Assembly: GCA_024103355.1 (NCBI GenBank)
Contig: JAGFIU010000042.1
Span: 1 to 64,000, forward strand
Length of the DNA: 64,000 nt
Reading direction: 5' to 3'
Source of the DNA: Bacteroidota bacterium
Lineage (GTDB): Bacteria > Bacteroidota > Bacteroidia > NS11-12g > UBA955
In this document: positions 52,609 through 61,394 of the stretch, piece by piece
How the letters are laid out: each line of letters starts with the position of its first letter
Position numbering within the stretch: the first letter of the stretch is position 1
Notes under the pieces: generated by a model
What the model saw: only the letters and a program-made list of their open reading frames with translations
What the model was told of the DNA's origin: nothing
Databases searched by the model: none
Translations under genes and position numbers: made by a program

Positions 52609-55600
52609 GTGAAAGAGAATCTACGGATAGGCTTTTTAATCGGATTCTTCCTAGTGCTAAGCTTTCAAAGTAAAGCAAGTCATGTACTTGGAAGTGAGTT
52701 GTACTTTAAATTTACCGATGCTTTCAATTTGCAGTTAAATTTGAGAATTTATCGAGATTGCAGCGAATGCAAGTTTAATGGAAATGGAGGTGGAGTAAAT
52801 TCTGATAATTGTTCAGAGATTCCTCCCATTGAAGTGTATGGAGTTGATAATATTACCGGAAAGAAAGTTTATCTAACCTCTGTATCTATTACACGAACCG
52901 GAATACAAAATATTACAAATACTTGCGTTGGATTAACAAATGCATGTGATATAACTGCAAGTCCTGATTTTGTGAGAGGGATGGAAGTACATAATTTCAT
53001 TGCCGGATTTAATACCCAGACCTATGAGAGTCAGGGATATTGTCATTTTTATTTTGTTACTTCAATCTTTTCTCGTTCTGACGAAATCACGCCTCCCGGC
53101 TCCCCAATTGAAAAATTCTTTAATTATTCTGAATTGAATTTCTGTTCCGGCATCAAATCAGGCACAGTAAACCTTTCTAATGAGCCTAATTTTATGGTAA
53201 GCGTTGGTTCCCCAATTTATCATTCACCGGGGATTAATCAAGGTGATGCTGACAGTATTTCAGTTAAGTTAGTTCCTGCTCTCAGTGCTTTTGGCCAAGA
53301 AATTAGTTATATCTCAGGCTATAGTTTCAAGTTGCCATTTATGGTGTTAGGTTGTGGCAGTATTGGATGTCAAGCGGAACCTTCAGCAGAACCACCAACA
53401 GGTTTCTACTTTGATGAGAATACAGGAAACACCATTTTTACTCCTCAATTAACAGGCCAAGTTGGAACTTTAGTTTATGAAATAACTAAATGGAAAAAAG
53501 ATGCATCAAACCAATTTTATGCAGTTAGCAAGATGCGAAGAGACTATTTGATAAAAACATACTCCAATGCGAATACTGAACCAAAAATTGATTATAGCCC
53601 TTCAATATTTAAACTCTGTACAGAGACAAAGTTCTCCTTAAATGTTTCTATAAAAGATGGGCAAAACATATCGCTGAGTATGAGTAACTTGATTGCAGGA
53701 ATGAGTTTCTCTCAAACCTCCCATACAGCACCAACCTATAACCTCTTATTTACATGGACTCCGCCCTCTGATGCTGCCGGAAAAATATACTTTATCACTG
53801 TGAAGGCTCAAGATGAACATTGTCCCATAAATGCAATAAGTACAAAGACTTTTATTCTAAAAGTTGCTAAAACACCTTCCTTATCAATCTCTCTTGACCA
53901 AAAGGCATGCGGTAATATTGAATTAAAAGCAATGCCTTCTACATATCCCGATAATATGTATCTATGGAGAGTTACTTATCCCAATACTGTGACAAAAGAA
54001 TATTGGGGTAAAACCCAAAAAATCCAACATTTATCAGGAGGAACACTTAATCTTGAATTAGGGCTAAATCAAGTTTGTAAAGGCACAACTGTATCTTCGA
54101 TTTCTCTACCAACATACACTATCCCAAAGTTTTCTCTTGATTCTGAATATATTTCTTGTCTTGGTACCAATATTACAGTAACACCCACGGGTATATTAGG
54201 GAATTCTCCATTTAAATACTATTGGAATGATTCTCTGGGTTCTTCATTCCTTGTGTTATCTGCAGGAAAAGATTACCCATTAACTGTTAAGATTGAAGAC
54301 GTTGATGGATGTACAAACAAAGTCTCTACAGTAATTAAGTCATATCCAATATTAAAGCCTATTACAAGGGATTCATCTTTTTGCGCCTATGACTCAGGAA
54401 GGTTTGTTATTAATGAACTTTTAGAAAATTCTTATTCGACAGTTTCAAATGGTTTTGAGTTGTTAGGAGGAGGAACACAATTATTTAATGATAACGGAGA
54501 ATGGTATTTTATGAAACAAAACTTCTCCAAGGAGTTTATTACTTTTAGGGCTTGGATTCAAGATGAACATGCCTGCAAATATTATGATACATTTAGAATT
54601 TATAAGACTTCGGGTTTGAAATTTTCTCAACTCAAAATTGGTACTTTTTGTATGTCGGAAAAGAAAGTAAACTTAATTGATTTGTTAGATTTGAAGGAGA
54701 ATGACGGAATCTTTGAATCGATTGTTTATGGTGCAATTGAGAATAATAATATTCTAAATCTTTCCGCATTTACTCATCCAGGTACCTATGATATTTATTT
54801 TATCAGTTCCCCAAAATATTGTTCTAAAGTTACTACACTTCAGATTGAAATTGTTGCATCACCTGATATCTCTTGGATATCTAATCTAAATGATAAAGTA
54901 TGTAAGAATAGTGATGTTGTTTCTTTAGGAGGAGAGGGACAAGGAGGAACTTGGACTGGAGTTGGTGTTACAGAAAATATTTTCAATCCACAAGTGCCTG
55001 AAGTCGTTGCTGGACAAGATTATCAGTTGATTTATTATGTTCAGGAACCAATTTTAGGGTGTTCCTCAACTGATACTTTATTAATTCATGTCTATGATGC
55101 GCCTTCTTTTGATCTCATATTTACTGATAGTGCAAAGAATCCAATTACAAAAGAAGCTTGTATAAATCAGTATGTTGCTATCGAAGTAAATAGTTTGTCT
55201 AATAGTCAAAATTACCCTCCAAATTTCAGATATAACATAGAAGTTAGCAAAGGTGTCCTTCATCCCAATTTTCGGTTACTTCCTGATAGTTTAGGAGGAG
55301 TTCACAGAGTGAGCTTAGTTACAGAAAGCGATTTATGCCCGGATGTTTTTGATTACGATAGTATTAATTTTGAAAGACTCCCTTCAATATATGTCAATAC
55401 TTCAGAAACTGAGTTTTGTGAGAATGATAAAGATATAACTATTGAATACTTCTCTGAGAATACAAATACTATTGATTGGTATTTGAATTGGTTGAAAGTT
55501 GGTGAATCAAATAATAGTAAAGGTGTTTTCCAGGTTAAGGATATCAAGAGCGGGTCATATATATTTAGTGCTAAATTATCAAATAACGTTTGCAAAAATG

Positions 55601-56175
55601 AGGTTGAATTAATTAATCCGATAGTAATTAATCCTGTTCCGGAACCTATTATATACGTTACACCAACTCAATATGTGCCTGTTGATATGCGATTTGTATC
55701 AATAAGCGATAAAGGGAATTATCTGAGTCAAAAGATTGAAAGAACATGGACAATCGAGGGTGTTGTTTATGAAAATGTAAGTAGTTTAACGCATAGGATT
55801 CAGACAGAAAGTGGAGAAATTCCAATTAATTTATTTGTCAAGAACGAATTTGGGTGTTCTGCTGAGACAAAGAGCCTTCTTTATATTTCTCCACCGTTGG
55901 ATTTGTATATTCCTAATGCATTTAGCCCTGATGGTGTCGGTCCTGAGAGTAATAACACTTTTAAAGTAAACACCGAACATGTGAAAGATTTTAACATGGT
56001 TATATATAATAAATGGGGTGCAGTAGTTTTCCACACAACTGACCCAACAAAAGGATGGGATGGGACCTTCTTAGGCGCTGAATTACCAAGTGATGTTTTT
56101 ATCTATTATATCAAAGTTGTAAATCAGTTAGGTGGAACACGAGAGTTCAGAGGTACAGTTACACTCTTGAGATAA
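52609..56175 (+). CDS. Type IX secretion cargo with type B (gliding-motility) C-terminal sorting domain
   Basis: A 1188-residue surface protein. The start is GTG at 52609. The signal peptide ends near SKASHVLG; the mature start ASHVLGSELYFKFTDAFNLQLNLRIYRDC is typical of a large Bacteroidota family. The middle is a string of beta-sandwich modules rich in paired Cys. The end has YIPNAFSPDGVGPESNNTFKVN and GTFLGAELPSDVFIYYIKVVNQLGGTREFRGTVTLLR, the type B sorting domain. It follows the type A cargo by 76 bases. Probable role: adhesion or surface layer; not proven. Confidence 0.92.
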   Translation: MKENLRIGFLIGFFLVLSFQSKASHVLGSELYFKFTDAFNLQLNLRIYRDCSECKFNGNGGGVNSDNCSEIPPIEVYGVDNITGKKVYLTSVSITRTGIQNITNTCVGLTNACDITASPDFVRGMEVHNFIAGFNTQTYESQGYCHFYFVTSIFSRSDEITPPGSPIEKFFNYSELNFCSGIKSGTVNLSNEPNFMVSVGSPIYHSPGINQGDADSISVKLVPALSAFGQEISYISGYSFKLPFMVLGCGSIGCQAEPSAEPPTGFYFDENTGNTIFTPQLTGQVGTLVYEITKWKKDASNQFYAVSKMRRDYLIKTYSNANTEPKIDYSPSIFKLCTETKFSLNVSIKDGQNISLSMSNLIAGMSFSQTSHTAPTYNLLFTWTPPSDAAGKIYFITVKAQDEHCPINAISTKTFILKVAKTPSLSISLDQKACGNIELKAMPSTYPDNMYLWRVTYPNTVTKEYWGKTQKIQHLSGGTLNLELGLNQVCKGTTVSSISLPTYTIPKFSLDSEYISCLGTNITVTPTGILGNSPFKYYWNDSLGSSFLVLSAGKDYPLTVKIEDVDGCTNKVSTVIKSYPILKPITRDSSFCAYDSGRFVINELLENSYSTVSNGFELLGGGTQLFNDNGEWYFMKQNFSKEFITFRAWIQDEHACKYYDTFRIYKTSGLKFSQLKIGTFCMSEKKVNLIDLLDLKENDGIFESIVYGAIENNNILNLSAFTHPGTYDIYFISSPKYCSKVTTLQIEIVASPDISWISNLNDKVCKNSDVVSLGGEGQGGTWTGVGVTENIFNPQVPEVVAGQDYQLIYYVQEPILGCSSTDTLLIHVYDAPSFDLIFTDSAKNPITKEACINQYVAIEVNSLSNSQNYPPNFRYNIEVSKGVLHPNFRLLPDSLGGVHRVSLVTESDLCPDVFDYDSINFERLPSIYVNTSETEFCENDKDITIEYFSENTNTIDWYLNWLKVGESNNSKGVFQVKDIKSGSYIFSAKLSNNVCKNEVELINPIVINPVPEPIIYVTPTQYVPVDMRFVSISDKGNYLSQKIERTWTIEGVVYENVSSLTHRIQTESGEIPINLFVKNEFGCSAETKSLLYISPPLDLYIPNAFSPDGVGPESNNTFKVNTEHVKDFNMVIYNKWGAVVFHTTDPTKGWDGTFLGAELPSDVFIYYIKVVNQLGGTREFRGTVTLLR

Positions 56176-56215
56176 TTTCAGTCTTTATTAATAATCAGAA
56201 TTGAGTCACTCCAAT

Positions 56216-56902
56216 CTATCTGAAGTGTTCCCAAAATTGATTTTTGGGATAAGGAGTTTTAACCATAATTTTTTCCTTGGTAACAGGATGTTCAAACTCG
56301 ACCCTAAAGGCGTGAAGACAAACTGATTTATCTTGATTGGGCTTTTTAGCACCGTATTTTAGATCACCGATAATATAATTCCCATTCTTAAAGAGCTGTG
56401 CTCTGATTTGATGAAAACGACCTGTTTCTAATTCAACTTCTAAAAGGCTGTTGCCATTAAAGTGTTTCAACATTTTATAATGCAAAACTGCCGGTTTGGA
56501 ATTTGATTTTGGGGTATTGCTTAGTATGGCAATTCTTTTTTCACCATCTTTTCTGTGATAATGCGTTAGAGTTGCGGAGTCTTGTGCAGGGATGCCATTT
56601 ACAATTGCATGATAAACTTTCCTTACTTTTCTGTCTCTAAACATCTCGGTGAGCCTGCTCAAAGCTTTCCCCGTTTTTGCAAGAATAACAATCCCGGAAA
56701 CCGGTCTGTCAAGACGATGAACAAGTCCCAAATAAACATTGCCGGGTTTTGCATCTCGTTCTTTTATGAATCCTTTGATTACATCTAATACACTTGCATC
56801 TCCTGTCTTATCGCCTTGAACAGGTAATCCCGAAGGCTTGTTAAAAATGAGTACATGGTTGTCCTCATATAGAATTCTTTTTTTAATTTCCTTGAAGTCC
56901 AT
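56216..56902 (-). CDS. RluA-family pseudouridine synthase
   Basis: A 228-residue RNA pseudouridine synthase. The catalytic Asp lies in LGLVHRLDRPVSGIVILAKT. Other landmarks are ILYEDNHVLIFNKPSGLPVQGD, AVLHYKMLKHFNG and LLEVELETGRFHQIRAQL, then YIIGDLKYGA. No S4 domain precedes the core, so it is a short RluA or RluC/D-like form, perhaps TruC. It starts three bases after the murB stop and is probably co-transcribed with it. Confidence 0.93.
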   Translation of the reverse strand: MDFKEIKKRILYEDNHVLIFNKPSGLPVQGDKTGDASVLDVIKGFIKERDAKPGNVYLGLVHRLDRPVSGIVILAKTGKALSRLTEMFRDRKVRKVYHAIVNGIPAQDSATLTHYHRKDGEKRIAILSNTPKSNSKPAVLHYKMLKHFNGNSLLEVELETGRFHQIRAQLFKNGNYIIGDLKYGAKKPNQDKSVCLHAFRVEFEHPVTKEKIMVKTPYPKNQFWEHFR

Positions 56903-56905
56903 TAC

Positions 56906-57928
56906 TCAGATAATATTTACCTCGGGGATAATCTCAATTCCAAAAGTGTCAAAGACGGATTTTTTAATTTGAAGTGCTAATTCATATATCTCATTTCCTT
57001 TGGCCCCACCATAGTTTACCAGTACTAAGGACTGTTTTGCATGACTTCCGCAATTTCCCATACGTTTGCCTTTCCAACCGGTTTTTTCTATGAGCCATCC
57101 TGCTGCTACTTTGGTTAAGCCTTCACCCGCAGGGTAGCCTTTTAGGTCAGGATATTTTTTTTGTAATTTTTCAAATTGTTGGTTTGGAATAACAGGATTT
57201 TTAAAAAAACTTCCGGAATTACCAAGTTCTTTGGGATTGGGTAGTTTGCTTTGACGAATACGAATAACCGCTTCACTTATTTTTTGTGGATTGAGTGTTT
57301 CTGATGATACATTCATTTCGCTGAGCATTGCCTTGATATCTCCGTATTCTGTATGAAACACAGCTTTTTTATTTAACTTTAAAGTAACTGAATAGATAAA
57401 ATACTTGTTTTTGTATGTGTTTTTAAAGATGCTTTCTCTATATCCAAAATTACATTCATGGGCTGTGAAAGAAACAATGTTTCCGGTGGATAATTCTATT
57501 GCCTCTAATGAGTCGAATACTTCTTTTAGTTCTACTCCATAAGCTCCTATATTTTGCATGGGTGCAGCGCCAACCGTACCCGGAATAAGAGATAAGTTTT
57601 CGACTCCGGACCACCCTTGTTCCAACATCCACAAAACACTCTCATGCCAAATCTCACCCGACTTAAATTTAACCCAAACATGTTCGTCAGTTTCTTTTAT
57701 TTTTTCTCTTCCCTGGATTTTGTTGATAATAACAAGCCCTTCATAGTCAGATGTAAAGAGCACATTGCTGCCTCCGCCTAAAATCAACTTTTGAATATTT
57801 TTGAATTCAGGATGATTCCAAACTTCAATAAATTCATTTTTTGTATTGACAATCGCCAATGCTTTTGATTTGACTTCTAATCCAAATGTTTGATAAGGTT
57901 TCAGAGAAACATCCTTAAGGATTTGCAT
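56906..57928 (-). CDS. murB: UDP-N-acetylenolpyruvoylglucosamine reductase
   Basis: A 340-residue FAD enzyme that makes UDP-MurNAc for peptidoglycan. The FAD site shows LGGGSNVLFTSDYEGLVI and SLIPGTVGAAPMQNIGAYGVELKEVFDSLEAIEL. The catalytic parts are NFGYRESIFKN, LGNSGSFFKNPVI (Ser) and the C-terminal EIIPEV (Glu). The YRES segment and length mark a type I MurB as in E. coli. A TAATTTCG box ends only four bases before the ATG. Confidence 0.96.
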   Translation of the reverse strand: MQILKDVSLKPYQTFGLEVKSKALAIVNTKNEFIEVWNHPEFKNIQKLILGGGSNVLFTSDYEGLVIINKIQGREKIKETDEHVWVKFKSGEIWHESVLWMLEQGWSGVENLSLIPGTVGAAPMQNIGAYGVELKEVFDSLEAIELSTGNIVSFTAHECNFGYRESIFKNTYKNKYFIYSVTLKLNKKAVFHTEYGDIKAMLSEMNVSSETLNPQKISEAVIRIRQSKLPNPKELGNSGSFFKNPVIPNQQFEKLQKKYPDLKGYPAGEGLTKVAAGWLIEKTGWKGKRMGNCGSHAKQSLVLVNYGGAKGNEIYELALQIKKSVFDTFGIEIIPEVNII

Positions 57929-57932
57929 GGGA

Positions 57933-57940
57933 CGAAATTA
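57933..57940 (-). promoter_or_regulatory. Variant -7 box four bases from the murB start
   Basis: TAATTTCG on the minus strand (one mismatch to TAnnTTTG), then TCCC and ATG (57928). Confidence 0.35.
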
Positions 57941-58010
57941 GAATAAAATAGCGCATACATTCGATTGAATTATTAACGATAGAGAATAAGGTTCGCTATT
58001 TATAATCATC

Positions 58011-58030
58011 AAAGCCACAATATTGGCTTT
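58011..58030 (-). terminator. Weak hairpin after aroC
   Basis: AAAGCCA (58011-58017) pairs with TGGCTTT (58024-58030), loop of six. It lies just after the aroC stop, but no good T run follows on the minus strand, so termination would be partial. Confidence 0.4.
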
Positions 58031-58035
58031 CAATC

Positions 58036-59112
58036 TCAGTTAGGTTTAATATTTCCCATCAACCATAAGTCAGCCAAAACCAACCATGTTAATGCAGAAA
58101 CTATTGGTACTGCTCTGGGTACAACACATGGATCATGCCGCCCGCTTGCTGTTAATGTAATGGTATTCCCTGCTGTGTCAAGTGTTTGTTGTGGTTTACC
58201 TATGGTAGAAACCGGTTTAAATGCAACGTCAAATATGATAGGCATACCATTACTTATTCCACCTTGTAACCCACCTGAAAAATTGGTTTTTGTTTTGAAT
58301 TGAGAATCAACCGTTTGCCATTCATCGTTCACTTCTGAACCTTTTTTTGTGCTCATTTCAAATCCTCCTCCGAATTGTAAGCCTTTAACTGCATTGAGAG
58401 AAAAAATTGCTTGGCCGATTTTTGCTTGAAATTTTTCAAAAACAGGCTCTCCCAAACCAATAGGGCAATTTAGAATTTGAGTAGATACAATGCCTCCCAA
58501 ACTATCCTTGTCTTTTATAGCTTGTTCTATACTTTGTTGAATTGACATTGCTGTATCAGCATGAGGGCAACGCAATGGGTTTTTGCTTTCTCTTAATTGT
58601 TCTATACTAAGGTTGTCGGGAATTTTGTGAGTGTAGATTTGACTGACATAGCTAATAACTTCTATACCACTATTCTTGAGTAACTGTTCTGCAATGGCAC
58701 CTGCTGCAACCCATCCAGCGGTTATTCTTGCAGAAGAACGTCCGCCCCCTCTGTGGTCTCGAATACCATATTTTTTTAAATAAGTAAAATCAGCATGTGA
58801 TGGACGAAATACGTTTTTTAGTTTGTCATAATCCTGAGGTTTCTGGTCTGTGTTGGGAATCCAGATTGATAGGGGAGAACCGGTTGATTTTCCTTCATAA
58901 AGACCGGATAAAATCTCAAATTGATCTGTTTCTTTTCTTGGACTAACAATATCTGAGCTACCCGGTTTTCGCTCATCTAATTTTTTTTGAATTTGCTCAA
59001 GGTCAATTTCAATATTTGCCGGAAGCCCGTCAATTACTACACCAATACCCGAGCCGTGTGATTCTCCAAAGGATATTATTTTGAATAGATTTCCTAAACT
59101 ATTGGATGCCAT
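58036..59112 (-). CDS. aroC: Chorismate synthase
   Basis: A 358-residue FMN enzyme, the last step of the shikimate pathway. Signatures: ISFGESHGSGIGVVIDGLPANI, IRDHRGGGRSSARITAGWVAAGAIA, and the C-terminal TASGRHDPCVVPRAVPIVSALTWLVLADLWL. Length is normal. A TATTTTTG box ends eight bases before the ATG. Confidence 0.97.
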   Translation of the reverse strand: MASNSLGNLFKIISFGESHGSGIGVVIDGLPANIEIDLEQIQKKLDERKPGSSDIVSPRKETDQFEILSGLYEGKSTGSPLSIWIPNTDQKPQDYDKLKNVFRPSHADFTYLKKYGIRDHRGGGRSSARITAGWVAAGAIAEQLLKNSGIEVISYVSQIYTHKIPDNLSIEQLRESKNPLRCPHADTAMSIQQSIEQAIKDKDSLGGIVSTQILNCPIGLGEPVFEKFQAKIGQAIFSLNAVKGLQFGGGFEMSTKKGSEVNDEWQTVDSQFKTKTNFSGGLQGGISNGMPIIFDVAFKPVSTIGKPQQTLDTAGNTITLTASGRHDPCVVPRAVPIVSALTWLVLADLWLMGNIKPN

Positions 59113-59120
59113 CTCAAGCG

Positions 59121-59128
59121 CAAAAATA
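59121..59128 (-). promoter_or_regulatory. -7 box eight bases from the aroC start
   Basis: TATTTTTG on the minus strand, then CGCTTGAG and ATG (59112). Confidence 0.45.
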
Positions 59129-59166
59129 CGGATTGAATTGGTTCATTCTGTACTAAATACAACTTG

Positions 59167-61107
59167 TTACTTCTTTATTATTTCATAAATAAATTCTGTG
59201 CTATAACCATCCGTACCATAGGAACTCTGCCTGGCTGAAGCACCTCTAGAAGTTTGAAAGGTATTTTTGATTAAATTTTCTAATGGGTTGGCGTTTGCGC
59301 CTCGGGAATTAGTGCCCCCGCTTTCTACTGTTGGCTGTAAGTCCAAAGGAAATGGGGATGCAAAACCTTTTAAAGTCAACTTCTCATAGGGCTCGCTAAA
59401 TGAATATACACAACGCTTAAAAACATAAGTCTTGTTGGCGGGAATCATCCTTTCTTGATTATTCAATTGGCAATTTTGGTGAGGGAAGAATGAGGCTATT
59501 TCTCCTTTGCTATTAATTTCAACAATGCTGATATATAATGGATAGCTGCTTTTGTTTGTCACCTCTAACCACATTTGGTCTTTGCCCGGAATTACTTTTA
59601 ATACCTGGTCAGGAGAATTGTTTTGGTAGTTTTCAGAATTTATCGGAACCAAGCGAAATGAAAATTCATAGTTTTGATTGTTGAGCTGTAAGTTTTTTAA
59701 ATATTGCCCTTGGGCAAACTCGAAAATCTTCTTGCTCAGAATATTAATTTCAGATTCTCCTCTTGTTACTATAGTGTTATTTATGGTTTGCAAGTCACTT
59801 GTTACGGCTATATTATATGTTCCTTTGTTAAAAATAATGGTAATATCTGATTCCATTTGGTCTTGTACGATTTCTCCTAAATGGTTTTGATTCAAATAAT
59901 TCTCTACTCCATCAATAATTTGTTGATTTTTTACTGATAAATCAAAGTAAACCTTAATAAACATGTCATCGTATGTGGGCTTGGTTACAAAAACCCATAG
60001 ATCTTTTTCAAGTTGTGATGTAATATCATTGTTTAGTGTGACAACCGATTCTGTATATTCGGCAGTGCTAATGGTTCCTTTTGCAAATGCTTTTGTAGAG
60101 TCAGGTTTAGCAGACCCGGCAGGCATTACAATAACCTCTGTTCCTTCAAACAATCCGTGTAATTTCCCGGCAGGAATGATGAGTGAGTTGAAGTTTTCAA
60201 TTTTCTTCACATTGAAATAAAGTTTTTGCGGACTGTAATTTCCACTAAAAATCTCAAAGTCAATATCGCCTTCAATCACAGGATTTTGGAAAGGAGCTAC
60301 AACTTGCATTTGAGCAAGAACTTTTGCAAATAATTGTCTGTATGTTGCATCTTTACCTAAATGAGCCATGGCTTGTGAGAATGAATAGCTTAGTGAGCCA
60401 CAGCCTTTATATTCGTAGTTTAATTCTTCAGCAGATGCTCCTGAAATCATAACAAAAGGAGCTGCATCCGGATTGATTTTTACATTTTCAATAATTCCAC
60501 TAATCCCGTTCTCCTTTTTTGAATCAGTAACACTCCAGTCAGGAGGAACCAAAGCACCCCTGCCACCTCTGGCTTTTTGACCTCTTGACATTGAGCCTGA
60601 ATGACAACTGTCAAGGATAAAAAGCAACTGCCCGGTTTTGCCTAATTTGTTCCTAAGGTTAGCCATTATATTACCTAATTCGTCATCTCTTATATGATTT
60701 TGTCCTTGATATTTGTCGTTATACACAGCACAAGCATCATAGGGTACAAGCGCTTCATCCAAGCCGTCTGCTTCATCTCCATTGTCATCAAAAATCTGTT
60801 GCCCATGACCGGAATAATGAATAACTACAATATCCCCTTTTTTAATTTTTGCCTGAAGATTAGTGAGGGCATTTATAATTCCCTTTTTTGTAGCTGCACT
60901 ATCCAGAATGATTGTGATATCATTTTGTGAAAATCCTTGGCTTAACAATGCGTCTTTAATCAAAGGTACGTCATTGGACGAACTGATTTTGCCCCATTGT
61001 GTCTCAGTTGGATAATCACCAATGGCAATAATCAGTGCATATTTTTTGGCAAAAGCGCCTATTCCACAATAAAATATTAGCAATATGAGGATACTTATTT
61101 TTCTCAT
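59167..61107 (-). CDS. Exported orthocaspase (C14 caspase family) with DUF4384-like C-terminus
   Basis: A 646-residue protein. A signal peptide covers about 1-20 (LILLIFYCGIGAFA). The caspase domain (about 22-290) has His101 in IHYSGHGQQ and Cys168 in FILDSCHSGS, plus the metacaspase-type segment DEADGLDEALVPYDA, so it should cut after basic residues as metacaspases do. The middle (about 300-470) is of unknown fold. The end (about 500-600) resembles DUF4384 (MWLEVTNKSSYPLYISIVEINSKGEIASFFP), often fused to bacterial caspases. The ATG at 61107 is chosen over 61149 because the promoter box lies between them. It is divergent from the HtrA-like gene. Confidence 0.9.
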   Translation of the reverse strand: MRKISILILLIFYCGIGAFAKKYALIIAIGDYPTETQWGKISSSNDVPLIKDALLSQGFSQNDITIILDSAATKKGIINALTNLQAKIKKGDIVVIHYSGHGQQIFDDNGDEADGLDEALVPYDACAVYNDKYQGQNHIRDDELGNIMANLRNKLGKTGQLLFILDSCHSGSMSRGQKARGGRGALVPPDWSVTDSKKENGISGIIENVKINPDAAPFVMISGASAEELNYEYKGCGSLSYSFSQAMAHLGKDATYRQLFAKVLAQMQVVAPFQNPVIEGDIDFEIFSGNYSPQKLYFNVKKIENFNSLIIPAGKLHGLFEGTEVIVMPAGSAKPDSTKAFAKGTISTAEYTESVVTLNNDITSQLEKDLWVFVTKPTYDDMFIKVYFDLSVKNQQIIDGVENYLNQNHLGEIVQDQMESDITIIFNKGTYNIAVTSDLQTINNTIVTRGESEINILSKKIFEFAQGQYLKNLQLNNQNYEFSFRLVPINSENYQNNSPDQVLKVIPGKDQMWLEVTNKSSYPLYISIVEINSKGEIASFFPHQNCQLNNQERMIPANKTYVFKRCVYSFSEPYEKLTLKGFASPFPLDLQPTVESGGTNSRGANANPLENLIKNTFQTSRGASARQSSYGTDGYSTEFIYEIIKK

Positions 61108-61148
61108 TTTAGTTTTGATTATTTCTCCTCGAGTGGTAAATAGTGCCA

Positions 61149-61156
61149 CAAATCTA
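61149..61156 (-). promoter_or_regulatory. -7 box for the orthocaspase gene
   Basis: TAGATTTG on the minus strand, 41 bases before the ATG at 61107. Only a weak TTC is found at the -33 place. Confidence 0.4.
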
Positions 61157-61365
61157 AATCAAATTTTTTTTTAATTGAACATGATGTTTGTTTTGGATGA
61201 AAACAAAAACAAATTATGACAAGATTGATATGCTTTTATCATTGATATAGTGGTGTTTCAGAGATTTATTGAAGTTGTATTATAAATACTTAATTGCCAC
61301 CAACAGCGACAACATTGGATTTCTAATTGAGTTTTACATTCGAGGTTTTATAGAGGATTAAATAT

Positions 61366-61373
61366 TATTTTTG
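61366..61373 (+). promoter_or_regulatory. -7 box for the HtrA-like gene
   Basis: TATTTTTG, 21 bases before the ATG at 61395. It covers an in-frame TTG at 61371, which therefore cannot be the start. Confidence 0.45.
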
Positions 61374-61394
61374 TCAATTCAATTTTCATTCACC

